64,000 nt of DNA, taken from Pelobium manganitolerans (GTDB lineage Bacteria > Bacteroidota > Bacteroidia > Sphingobacteriales > Sphingobacteriaceae). Location of the stretch: contig NZ_MBTA01000029.1 in NCBI RefSeq assembly GCF_003609575.1, positions 1-64,000 on the forward strand, in the 5' to 3' direction. The notes below the pieces were generated by a model. That model ran no database searches and was not told where the DNA came from. It worked only from the letters and a program-made list of their open reading frames with translations. A program made the position numbers and the translations under genes. This document shows, in pieces, positions 53,643 to 61,876 of the stretch. Each line of letters starts with the position of its first letter. Positions within the stretch are counted from its first letter, which is position 1.

Positions 53643-54542
53643 TTATTTAACCGAGCTAATTCTGAAAGGTTTCTTACATGCGCTATCTGCGGCTTTCTGA
53701 GCTAGCTCTGTTTCTTTTAAGGTTAGCCCCTGCGGATAAAAACCGTTGCCCAACGCAGGCTCCTTAAATATCTTTTGATACCATGTACACGAAGCTATAT
53801 ATCGCCCCACTAAATAACTCAAGTGAATATCATCCCTGTTTATTTCATCGTCAGAAAACCAATTTCTGGCATTTTGTATCGCCGTGCCCGAAGGTATAAG
53901 CAGATCAAAATGATATTTATAGTAAATTTTTTTAGATGTCTTTGTAATAGATTTATACATTTTAATCTGACTAAAATCGTAAACAGCAAACACCGGAATT
54001 GTTGCAGATTGTTTATATGCCCAAGTTTGGTGCAGAATGTATTGCGTATGCGGATTAGAAACATAGCTCTTCAAATATCGCAACACCTGGGGAAGAGGCT
54101 CTTCATATGTTTTTGCCAGTCCGGATTTGTTGCTGACCTGTTGTAAGCTGATGTAATCCCACTTTTCATCGGCCAATGCATACGAGATGGAAGTTTTTGC
54201 TCTTTTCTTTTTATTCCCCAGCACATCTATTTTCCGATAATTATATGCAGGCTTATCATCCAACGCATTTTTACAGTGCAAATCAAGGTCTGCGGCGCCA
54301 ATAAACAAATTTCCGACGATTATTTTATGCCCCCCCGCTATAGCCAAACCGGACAAAAAATGCTCTATGGCATCTTCAGAGAAACTGTTGCCAATTGCCA
54401 AAATACGCACTACACTATCAGCTTGATGTTGTAATGAATGCTTAACTCCCAACGTTTTGCCCGTAACGGCAACAGCAGAAAACAAGAGCAAAGAAAGGAC
54501 AATAGTCCTAGTTAAGGATTGATACAATTGCTTAATCATCAT
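53643..54542 (-). CDS. DUF4886 secreted SGNH-like protein
   Basis: This is a 299-aa exported protein (signal to about residue 29). The mature part starts VVRILAIGNSFSEDA, the DUF4886 version of the SGNH block with Ser in GNSFS, followed by WDYISLQQVSNKSG, YILHQTWAYK and DDIHLSYLVGRY, where Asp and His of the catalytic triad are expected. Unlike the permuted hydrolase at 11840, block order is normal. The family occurs in glycan loci and may be an esterase; activity is not shown. It lies between the sigma-factor scar and the second type IX/NAGPA pair. Confidence 0.88.
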   Translation of the reverse strand: MMIKQLYQSLTRTIVLSLLLFSAVAVTGKTLGVKHSLQHQADSVVRILAIGNSFSEDAIEHFLSGLAIAGGHKIIVGNLFIGAADLDLHCKNALDDKPAYNYRKIDVLGNKKKRAKTSISYALADEKWDYISLQQVSNKSGLAKTYEEPLPQVLRYLKSYVSNPHTQYILHQTWAYKQSATIPVFAVYDFSQIKMYKSITKTSKKIYYKYHFDLLIPSGTAIQNARNWFSDDEINRDDIHLSYLVGRYIASCTWYQKIFKEPALGNGFYPQGLTLKETELAQKAADSACKKPFRISSVK

Positions 54543-54582
54543 AAAATGAGATTATAAATAAAGAGATACAACTAAACAAAAA

Positions 54583-54606
54583 ATCCTCCGGCGTTTGCCG
54601 GAGGAT
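54583..54606 (-). terminator. Rho-independent terminator
   Basis: A 10-bp perfect stem (ATCCTCCGGC / GCCGGAGGAT) with a GTTT loop is followed on the minus strand by TTTTTTGTTTAG. It lies 20 bases after the type IX-sorted gene (54627-56369) and separates it from the DUF4886 gene. Confidence 0.88.
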
Positions 54607-54626
54607 CCACACATTATTGCAAAAAC

Positions 54627-56369
54627 CTATTTCACTATTTTAACTGTTTTAACCTCATTATCTGCTGTTAACGTAAGCACATACATACCAGGCGCTATAT
54701 TTCCTGGGCGTAGCGTAATGCTATTGTTGCTATCGTGCAGCGTTACTTCGTCGCTCCAAACAATTTGGCCGTTTAAACCAACAAGTTTTACTTGGCCAAG
54801 GGTGTTTACCTCAGAAAATACCCCCAGCTGTATCTCACTATCAGAAACAAAATAAGCGTTAATGCTTTTGCCATTTAAACCAAAGTTTACGGCAATTGGC
54901 GCAGATTTTTCTGAGCTACCATCAAAATCTACCTGATTTAACTGGTAGTAATTTACACCGTCGGCAGGGAATTTATCCACGTAATTGTAGTTGCGCACCT
55001 GAGCCGAGTTTCCGTTGCCCGAAACTGTCCCCAACTTGGAAAACTCTTTGCCATTAACAGAACGCAGAATATCAAAATGCGAGTTGTTGTTTTCCGAAGC
55101 GGTAACCCAGCTAAGTTCTACCGAGTTGTTGTTAGCTTTACCACTAAAAGAAGTCATTTTAACAGGTGTAACTGTGAAAGGCTTTGGCGCAAAAGCGATG
55201 CCTCTAAAGTTTACAGAAGCAGAAACAGGGGTGTAACTTGTACTTGCATATAGAATAGTTGTTATCTGTTTTGATGCATTAAAGTCAGTCGCCGGCTGGG
55301 CTGAGGTATACGTGGTACCGCTCATGTTAGCCGATACAGGATCATTCAAGCGTGCAACAGTTGGCGCGCCACCTGATGGAGCTGTTGTTATAAACAGCTG
55401 TGCATCCGTGCCTGATATCCTGCCCGTAATGGCTTTAGCGTCTTTAAGTTTTGCATGGGTGTAATTACCTAATGCGCTCCAGTTGCCTACACCAGGAACT
55501 ATTTCTCCGTATGAATACTTTCTAATAATGGTGTTAGCACCAGTAGCTACGTCTAGCACGTATATTAAATCTGGCGTACCGTCGCTGTTAGTGTCAAATA
55601 GAACAAAGTCATTGGGTTGTACCAAATCTGGCAGCTGAAAATCAGTATAGCCCGTAGAAGCGTCAGTAGTTGGCGTAGGCAAATTATCAGATTTTTTACC
55701 TATTACACCAGCTAAACTTGAAGAGCTACCGGTACCAGCAGAGATGTACAATTTACTATTGAAAATTTTGAGGGCAAAGTTGGCTCCGTTTCCACCCAAA
55801 CCTGGTGATGATTCAAAATCTGCGATCGCGCTCACACCGCTATTAAAGCCTAGAGGCACGTATCTTACCCCGCCTTGGGTGCCAACAGTGTAAAATCCGC
55901 TGCCATCTGCAGAAGTAACTTGGCGCCCAACGTTTCCTACATCGTCGGTCTTAATTGCCGTTGTGGTGTTTACCTTTCCGTTTCCAGAGACGGTACCTAT
56001 CACTTTTGGATAGTTTGCATAATCGAGACCATCTGCAGGCCCATCAAGTCCGAAAACGGTTAAAAAACGTCCGTCAGCCGATAAATCCATTAAACCTTCA
56101 CGCGCTTGGCCAAACAAGCCGGCCATCATTCTTCGGTTTGCTCCATCGGTCGCTGTTGGCAAAGGGATAGAACGAACCAAAACCCCTTCAGGTGTAATTT
56201 CATCAATAAAACCTGGCGCAATGCCATTGTTTACAGCACTTTTTGTAAAACGGTAAATAGCCAAATTTCCAGGCGTAAACGGAACTTCGCCCACGGATGG
56301 GGCAGGTTGCGCATAAACAAATACGCTACTTAGCGCGAACAGTGCTACAGAGAGGAGAGATCTTTTCAT
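54627..56369 (-). CDS. Type IX-sorted secreted beta-propeller-like protein
   Basis: This 580-aa protein has a signal ending VYAQ. The N-terminal 400 residues are beta-rich and repetitive with Gly/Asp turns (PFTPGNLAIYRF, NRRMMAGLFGQAREG, LFDTNSDGTPDLIYVLD), suggesting a propeller. A fibronectin-like module follows (VELSWVTASENNNSHFDILR) and a type A sorting domain ends the chain (LVGLNGQIVWSDEV, NIAPGMYVLTLTAD, VKTVKIVK). It should be exported through the type IX system and anchored or released at the surface. It is divergent from the second phosphodiester glycosidase, with TATCTTTA as a likely -7 box 61 bases upstream. Function unknown. Confidence 0.85.
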   Translation of the reverse strand: MKRSLLSVALFALSSVFVYAQPAPSVGEVPFTPGNLAIYRFTKSAVNNGIAPGFIDEITPEGVLVRSIPLPTATDGANRRMMAGLFGQAREGLMDLSADGRFLTVFGLDGPADGLDYANYPKVIGTVSGNGKVNTTTAIKTDDVGNVGRQVTSADGSGFYTVGTQGGVRYVPLGFNSGVSAIADFESSPGLGGNGANFALKIFNSKLYISAGTGSSSSLAGVIGKKSDNLPTPTTDASTGYTDFQLPDLVQPNDFVLFDTNSDGTPDLIYVLDVATGANTIIRKYSYGEIVPGVGNWSALGNYTHAKLKDAKAITGRISGTDAQLFITTAPSGGAPTVARLNDPVSANMSGTTYTSAQPATDFNASKQITTILYASTSYTPVSASVNFRGIAFAPKPFTVTPVKMTSFSGKANNNSVELSWVTASENNNSHFDILRSVNGKEFSKLGTVSGNGNSAQVRNYNYVDKFPADGVNYYQLNQVDFDGSSEKSAPIAVNFGLNGKSINAYFVSDSEIQLGVFSEVNTLGQVKLVGLNGQIVWSDEVTLHDSNNSITLRPGNIAPGMYVLTLTADNEVKTVKIVK

Positions 56370-56429
56370 AAAATAAGATTTAAATAAAAAAATTGGTTAG
56401 TCGTTTCTTCTTTTTCCAAGAAACATAGC

Positions 56430-56480
56430 TAAAGATATTAATTTTTTTTAGTAACTTAAAACTTATTAAAAATTTTTATA
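56430..56480. promoter_or_regulatory. Divergent promoter region of the second NAGPA pair
   Basis: On the minus strand TATCTTTA (56437-56430) is the likely -7 box of the type IX gene. Next to it, 56441-56480 is the AT-rich element shared with 51031-51070, containing a perfect TAAAAATTTTTA palindrome (56467-56478). The element may serve both divergent genes. Confidence 0.5.
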
Positions 56481-56513
56481 CGTTTACGGTACTCCAATAA
56501 TTATAATTTTCCA

Positions 56514-57434
56514 ATGAGGTCAATAATTTTTTTTACACATTTAGTGTTGGTACTTACATTTATAGCTTGCTCGAAAAGAAATGACAGTTCTATTCCGATT
56601 ACCACGCTTCCATCACAGAGCGATTCTCTTTCTGTTTTAATTGCCAAAAATACCGGAGCTGTTAAAAAAATATTAAAAGATAGTTCAGTAGAAAACTTTT
56701 CGGGATTTAAAGAACATTACATTGACTATCTTAACAAGGCTGACAAACCAATTGCATTATATTTGTTAACGGTAGATTTAAATAACCCGAAACTATCTAT
56801 AGCAGTTGGCACGCCCAACAATGTAAACAGCTTGGGAAGCACACAGCGCGTATCGTCTATGATAACCGCAAGAAACGCCGATGAAGCAAGCAACACCGTT
56901 CTTGCTGGAATAAATGGCGACTATTTCGACTTCTCTACAGGTATTCCTTTGGGACCGGTACATAAAAACGGGGTTCAGTTGCGCACAAGCATAAGCAGTG
57001 GCTATAAATATTTCGGCCTTTTAGATAACGGCAATTATATGATTGGAGGTTATGACGACTATATCACCTACAAAGACCGGTTGCTAGAAGTGATTGGCGG
57101 TCGGCATCATTTGCTTACTAAAGGAAACGTGATTACACAAACAGATGTGAGTGTTGCTCCCCGGACAACTATAGGCCTTAGAGATTTTAAAAAAGCGGTA
57201 ATTATGGTGGCCGATGGTCGACAAAACGACCACTCTGTGGGGCTGACGCTTGAAGAATGCGCTAATATATTGAGAGCAGTTGGTGTAAAAGATGCGGTAA
57301 ATTTAGATGGGGGCGGATCTAGCGTTTTAGTTAGCAAAGACAAAAATACGGATAAGTACCGAATTAAAAATAAAGTTTCGGATGGTAGCGAGCGCGCTGT
57401 AGCTAATGCGTTATTTATTGTTCAAGAAAAATAA
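56514..57434 (+). CDS. Phosphodiester glycosidase lipoprotein (NAGPA family)
   Basis: This 306-aa lipoprotein (lipobox FIACS, Cys near residue 19) consists of a single NAGPA domain: VLAGINGDYFDFSTG, SVAPRTTIGL, MVADGRQNDHSVGL and DAVNLDGGGSSVLV. These match the C-terminal domain at 51086-52627 almost motif for motif, but the lamin-tail-like part is absent. It would remove GlcNAc (or another sugar) from phosphodiesters at the cell surface or in the periplasm. Its 3' end faces the GDPD gene at a distance of 32 bases. Confidence 0.92.
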   Translation: MRSIIFFTHLVLVLTFIACSKRNDSSIPITTLPSQSDSLSVLIAKNTGAVKKILKDSSVENFSGFKEHYIDYLNKADKPIALYLLTVDLNNPKLSIAVGTPNNVNSLGSTQRVSSMITARNADEASNTVLAGINGDYFDFSTGIPLGPVHKNGVQLRTSISSGYKYFGLLDNGNYMIGGYDDYITYKDRLLEVIGGRHHLLTKGNVITQTDVSVAPRTTIGLRDFKKAVIMVADGRQNDHSVGLTLEECANILRAVGVKDAVNLDGGGSSVLVSKDKNTDKYRIKNKVSDGSERAVANALFIVQEK

Positions 57435-57466
57435 AGATTGATACGGTTGCTCTTTGACAAGGGCAT

Positions 57467-58294
57467 TTAATGAGGCCTCTGAACTCGGGCGTGCCGGCTC
57501 CAGACTTTAAGTAAAAGCTCGGGATAATCTGTGGTAATATAATCTGCACCTCGGTTTAAAAAAAACGACATATCTTCCTCTTTATTCACTGTCCAAACGT
57601 TTACTGTTAAACCCATCTTATGCGCATCAGCAATCCAGGTTGTAAACTTTTTGTAAAAGGACATATGAAAATCTAATCCGGTCAACCCGTCCGATTTTAT
57701 TTGCTGGGGCATGGTATTGCCGTTTAAGTAAGCTGTTTTAAATTTTGGTGCAACTTTCTGGATGTACTTTAAGGCATCGTAGTCGAAAGATATAAATTCA
57801 ATCCTATCCGGCCCACCCATCTTCTTGGCCAAATCAACTACCATCCTTGTTGCTCTAAGGGTTCTTTCTTTGCTGATAACAGACGGTTTAATTTCGCAAA
57901 TTAATTTAGTCTGTTTTTGGTTTAAACCTGCTTTAAAATATTCTTCCACAGTTGGGATAGACTCTCCGTTGTTATGTTTTTTAGTTAGCAACTGTGCATA
58001 GCTTGATTTTTCGATCTCCATTCCGTAAAATTTGTCATCATGGTTTACAACCAGCACATCATCTGCTGTAAGATGTATGTCAAACTCTGAACCTGCGCAG
58101 TTTAAACGGATGGCTTCTTGTAAGGAAGCTATGGAATTTTGCGGAAGCGCCTTGCCTTTCCACGCCCCGCGGTGCGCAATCACCGGATTAGTAGCCTGCA
58201 TATTTTTAGAACTCAAATCTGATTTTATAAAGCACCCAGAAAAAAGGGTTAACAAGAATATATATAAGCTAGATATTTTAACGGATGTTGCCAA
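57467..58294 (-). CDS. Glycerophosphodiester phosphodiesterase lipoprotein
   Basis: This 275-aa lipoprotein (lipobox LFSGC near residue 21) has a GDPD TIM barrel: VIAHRGAWKGKALPQNS with the first catalytic His, SEFDIHLTADDVLVVNHDD with the metal-binding Glu/Asp and second His, and LICEIKPS. It hydrolyses glycerophosphodiesters to glycerol phosphate and an alcohol. It is the last gene of the NagB operon, 59 bases after the isomerase. Together with two phosphodiester glycosidases nearby it suggests a phosphate-containing glycan such as a teichoic-acid-like polymer; this is inference. Confidence 0.93.
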   Translation of the reverse strand: MATSVKISSLYIFLLTLFSGCFIKSDLSSKNMQATNPVIAHRGAWKGKALPQNSIASLQEAIRLNCAGSEFDIHLTADDVLVVNHDDKFYGMEIEKSSYAQLLTKKHNNGESIPTVEEYFKAGLNQKQTKLICEIKPSVISKERTLRATRMVVDLAKKMGGPDRIEFISFDYDALKYIQKVAPKFKTAYLNGNTMPQQIKSDGLTGLDFHMSFYKKFTTWIADAHKMGLTVNVWTVNKEEDMSFFLNRGADYITTDYPELLLKVWSRHARVQRPH

Positions 58295-58353
58295 AATTGT
58301 ACAAGATATTTAAAATAGAATTTTTAGCGATTTGATTTTGTCTAAAATAACGC

Positions 58354-59409
58354 TTAAATACCGAGAATCTTCTCGTTCAGGCCAACGTTAGTTTTGGTAC
58401 TCGCAAAATCATCGAAAGCTTTATCCGTTACACGGATGATGTGGCTATTGATAAAATGGGCTCCCTCTCTTGCACCATCCCAAGCGTTTTTAAGTGCGCA
58501 TTCCCACTCCAATACTGCCCATCCTTTAAAATCATATTGCGCCAATTTGCTAAATATGCCCTTAAAATCAATCTGGCCATCACCTAAGGATCGAAACCGG
58601 CCTGCCCTACTGACCCAAGACTGATAGCCTCCATAAACGCCTTGCTTGCCGGTTGGCCTAAATTCTGCATCTTTAACATGGAACATTTTAATGCGTTCAT
58701 GGTAGATATCGATAAAGTCCAGATAATTTAGGCACTGCAATAAAAAATGTGAGGGATCGTATAACAAGCAGGCACGAGGATGATGGTTTAGGTTGTCGAG
58801 GAACAGATCGTAAGTTGCGCCATCGTATAAATCTTCCCCTGGATGAAGCTCGTAGCATAAATTTACCCCAAAATCTTCGTAAACATTTAATATAGGCTCC
58901 CAACGGTCCGCCAATTCTTTAAACCCTTCTTCTACCAGACCTGCCGGGCGTTGTGGCCAAGGGTAGACTGTATGCCATAGTAGCGATCCGCTAAATGTAG
59001 CAACGTTTTTTAAACCTAAATTTGCAGAAGCTTTAGCAGCTAACAATAGTTGTTCTTTGGCCCATTGAGTGCGGGCATCTTTGCTGTGCGAATATTTTTC
59101 TGGTGCAAAATTTTTAAAAAAGTCATCATAAACAGGGTTAACCGCCACCAATTGGCCTTGTAAATGGGTTGAGAGCTCAGAAATCTCTAAGCCATATCCA
59201 CAAATTACACCTTTTATTTCATCAGCATAGTCTTTACTCGTTGCAAGTTTTTCTAAATCTAAAAATCGCGAGTCATTTGTAGGTAGTTGCAATGCTTTAT
59301 AACCTAGTGCAGCTGCCCAACTACAAATTTGATCTAAACTGTTAAAAGGAGGCTCGTTGCTTATAAACTGCGCAATAAAAATTCCCGGGCCTTTAATTGT
59401 TGTTGCCAT
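58354..59409 (-). CDS. Sugar phosphate isomerase/epimerase-family TIM barrel
   Basis: This 351-aa cytoplasmic AP-endonuclease-2-like barrel (xylose isomerase-like) has metal-site residues in CYELHPGEDLYDG, LLYDPSHFLLQ, MFHVKDAEF and AVLEWECALKN. The family includes sugar and 3-keto-sugar isomerases and hydrolases. Its start overlaps the end of the Gfo/Idh gene by 17 bases. The Gfo/Idh plus isomerase pair is a recurring module for stepwise oxidation-isomerisation of sugars in Bacteroidota. The substrate is not known. Confidence 0.9.
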   Translation of the reverse strand: MATTIKGPGIFIAQFISNEPPFNSLDQICSWAAALGYKALQLPTNDSRFLDLEKLATSKDYADEIKGVICGYGLEISELSTHLQGQLVAVNPVYDDFFKNFAPEKYSHSKDARTQWAKEQLLLAAKASANLGLKNVATFSGSLLWHTVYPWPQRPAGLVEEGFKELADRWEPILNVYEDFGVNLCYELHPGEDLYDGATYDLFLDNLNHHPRACLLYDPSHFLLQCLNYLDFIDIYHERIKMFHVKDAEFRPTGKQGVYGGYQSWVSRAGRFRSLGDGQIDFKGIFSKLAQYDFKGWAVLEWECALKNAWDGAREGAHFINSHIIRVTDKAFDDFASTKTNVGLNEKILGI

Positions 59410-60544
59410 CGTAAACTTTAAAATCTGTCCATTTCAAATTAGATTCTCCTGATTGTATTACACTTTCTATAAATGCCATACCACGGATACCCTCTTCCAT
59501 GCCCGGATATTCTACCAAATCGTGCTGTTGGTTTATACTGAATGCAAAATTCCTGTACAGATTTGCAAAAGCTTCGATGTAACCTTCTGGGTGGCCCGCA
59601 GGCGTACGTGTGTTAAAATTTGTTTGTGGATGAAGCATTGCGCCTCCGGTGCGGTAAATTTGTTCGGCTTTGTCAAGCAGTTTTATGCGCAATGTATTTG
59701 GATTATTGTGCTCCCATACTAGGCCACCTTTATCCCCATAAATTCTTATGTTCAAATTATTCTCTTCGCCTGCAGCTACTTGCGTGGCTATAAGCGCCCC
59801 ACTTGCTCCATTATTAAACTTTAACAAAACAGCTCCGTCATCATCTAAAACCCTGCCTTCCACTACTTTGTTAATATCTGCACAAACCTGGGTTAGCTGC
59901 AAACCGCTAATATATTCTGCCAAATTAAAGGCGTGTGTTCCAATATCGCCCATTGCCCCGGCTAGGCCACTGGTTTCCGGATTAGTGCGCCACTGCGCCT
60001 GCTTACTTCCTTTTTTCTCTAATTGGGTGCTAAGCCAACCTTGCGGATACTCGACATAAATTTTTCTGACGGTACCAATGGCTCCCTTTTTTACCTGTTG
60101 CTTAGCTTCCTTTACCATTGGATAACCGGTATATGTATGCGTAAGCATTAACTTTTTTCCGCTACGTTCATACACTTTTTGCAACTGTTTAGCTTCCTTT
60201 AACGATAAGGTAATAGGTTTATCTAAAACCACGTGGAATCCATACTCTAAAGCTAATTTCGCGGGATGATAATGCAAATGATTGGGTGTCACAAGTGCAA
60301 CTGCCTCCATGCGTTCTTGAGCGGGTAGCAAACTTTCCTTTTCAAACAACTCCTGATAATTGCTATAAATTCTAGATTCATTTAATCCAAAACTTTTTCC
60401 GCTTTCTTTTGATTTAGTGGCATCACTACTGAACGCACCGCAACAAAAATCATAAAGACCGTCCATTAGCAAAGCATTTCGGTGAACTGCACCTATAAAT
60501 GCACCTTGTCCACCTCCTACCATTCCTATTTTAATTTTCTTCAT
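59393..60544 (-). CDS. Cytoplasmic Gfo/Idh/MocA oxidoreductase
   Basis: This 383-aa NAD(P)-dependent enzyme starts at MKKIKIGMVGGGQGAFIGAV, with the Rossmann Gly-rich loop at the N terminus and no export signal, unlike the copy at 16221. It has VALVTPNHLHYHPAKLAL, the LDKPITLSLKEAKQL segment with the conserved Lys, and HTYTGYPMVKEA. An in-frame start at 60556 is less likely. The ATG overlaps the broken MFS gene's 3' end. It likely oxidises a sugar at C3 or C6 in tandem with the downstream isomerase. Confidence 0.93.
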   Translation of the reverse strand: MKKIKIGMVGGGQGAFIGAVHRNALLMDGLYDFCCGAFSSDATKSKESGKSFGLNESRIYSNYQELFEKESLLPAQERMEAVALVTPNHLHYHPAKLALEYGFHVVLDKPITLSLKEAKQLQKVYERSGKKLMLTHTYTGYPMVKEAKQQVKKGAIGTVRKIYVEYPQGWLSTQLEKKGSKQAQWRTNPETSGLAGAMGDIGTHAFNLAEYISGLQLTQVCADINKVVEGRVLDDDGAVLLKFNNGASGALIATQVAAGEENNLNIRIYGDKGGLVWEHNNPNTLRIKLLDKAEQIYRTGGAMLHPQTNFNTRTPAGHPEGYIEAFANLYRNFAFSINQQHDLVEYPGMEEGIRGMAFIESVIQSGESNLKWTDFKVYDGNNN

Positions 60545-61838
60545 CGCAAAAAGCAATTAAACCTGCAAAGTACTATTCTTAGTTGTAAGAGATTGGACCT
60601 CCGTATAAAAATATACAGCCCCAAAAAAGCTACGAACAACACTATCGGAATAATAAGCGTGGACCTTAACACCTCGGGGCCGGCTAAATTTTTTGCGCTG
60701 GCCAAAACATTTGCCATATCAGAACCGTTAGGCGCTTCCAAATAACTTTGTAAATCTGCTTGGGGCGGAAGTTTGCTCATAATAAGCTCATTATAAAACC
60801 CGCCTATAAATATGGTATAAATAGATACTGCAAACATACCCGCCCCCCCATTAAGTTTAAACCAAGTGCGCCCGATTTGGGTATGCGCTCTGCTACAAAC
60901 CCAATCATAGTTGGCCAAAAATAACATACGCCCAAACCGAAAACCAGTGCCGCAAAAAAAATGGGTTCACCTTTTAAAACACTTAATAAATATAACCCGG
61001 TTGCAGAAAGCGCCGCTGAAGCAATCAACACTCCTTCTGCAGAGAATTTATTTAATATTGGTCCCGCAAGTGCACGTCCAACCACCATTACTCCGGTAGT
61101 TAAAGTTAATATCAGAATTGCGTTGTCCGTAACATTTGCCAATAATACATCTATCCACTGGCTTGTAAAAAGCTCTGTGATAGATGTCCCAAACATGCAT
61201 ATAAACATAAAGATAAATAGAGGAGATGTAACAGATTTGTACATGGTTGCTGTTGAAATTCCTGCAGAGACACGTTCGGTTACCGGAAAACGATATTTTA
61301 ACACCAATATTCCGTAAACTAACGTAGGGATTAACATGACTGCTATCTGAAACTGCCAATGTATATTAAAATGGTTTGCTACAAAAACTAGCACAGTACC
61401 CAAAAAGATTCCGCCGGGGAACCAAAGATGGAAATGGTTGAGTTTCGTTGTTTTCTTGTCAGGATAAATGGTTGCTACAAGTGGATTACAAGCAGCCTCA
61501 ACTGTTCCGTTGGCAATGCCGATAAGTAGCGTTGAAAAGAATAAGGTGAGGTAACCTTGGGCAAAAATAGTTGCCAAAACACCTACAAGATGAAAAACGA
61601 AGGCTAAGATGAGTAGGCGCTTAATCCCTATCACATCTACCAACATGCCCGCAAAAATTACTGCCAATGGGAAGCCCCAAAAAGCTGTTGCGGTAATCAA
61701 CCCAAGCTGAGACGTGTTTAATAAAAAATCTGCACCTAAATGATTCAAGATGCCTGCCCGTATTCCAAAGGATAAGGAGGTCACCAATAAGGCGAAACAA
61801 CTGGTTACAAAAAGCTGTTTCCGATATGCTATTGTCAT
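60541..61838 (-). pseudogene. MFS transporter broken by a frameshift at a G7 tract
   Basis: The first 340 or so residues, from MTIAYRKQLFVTSCF, form a normal MFS chain with about eleven helices (GLITATAFWGFPLAVIFAGM, IKRLLILAFVFHLVGVLA). At GALGLNLMGG the frame changes at a run of seven G (plus-strand C run 60843-60849) and ends 10 residues later at 60804. The missing end continues one frame over as AGMFAVSIYTIFIGGFYN and includes a last helix (LIIPIVLFVAFLGLYIFI), ending at 60541. One extra G would join the parts. The cause could be phase variation, slippage, or sequencing error. Confidence 0.85.
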
Positions 61839-61876
61839 AAATTACAATTTTACTGAGTAAAAAGCGCTTGGAATTC

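Noticed and set aside
60541-60927. A separate 128-codon membrane-protein gene
   Set aside because: Its first part reads antisensible sequence of another frame and its core continues the MFS protein that stops at 60804; it is the frameshifted C-terminal end, not a gene of its own.
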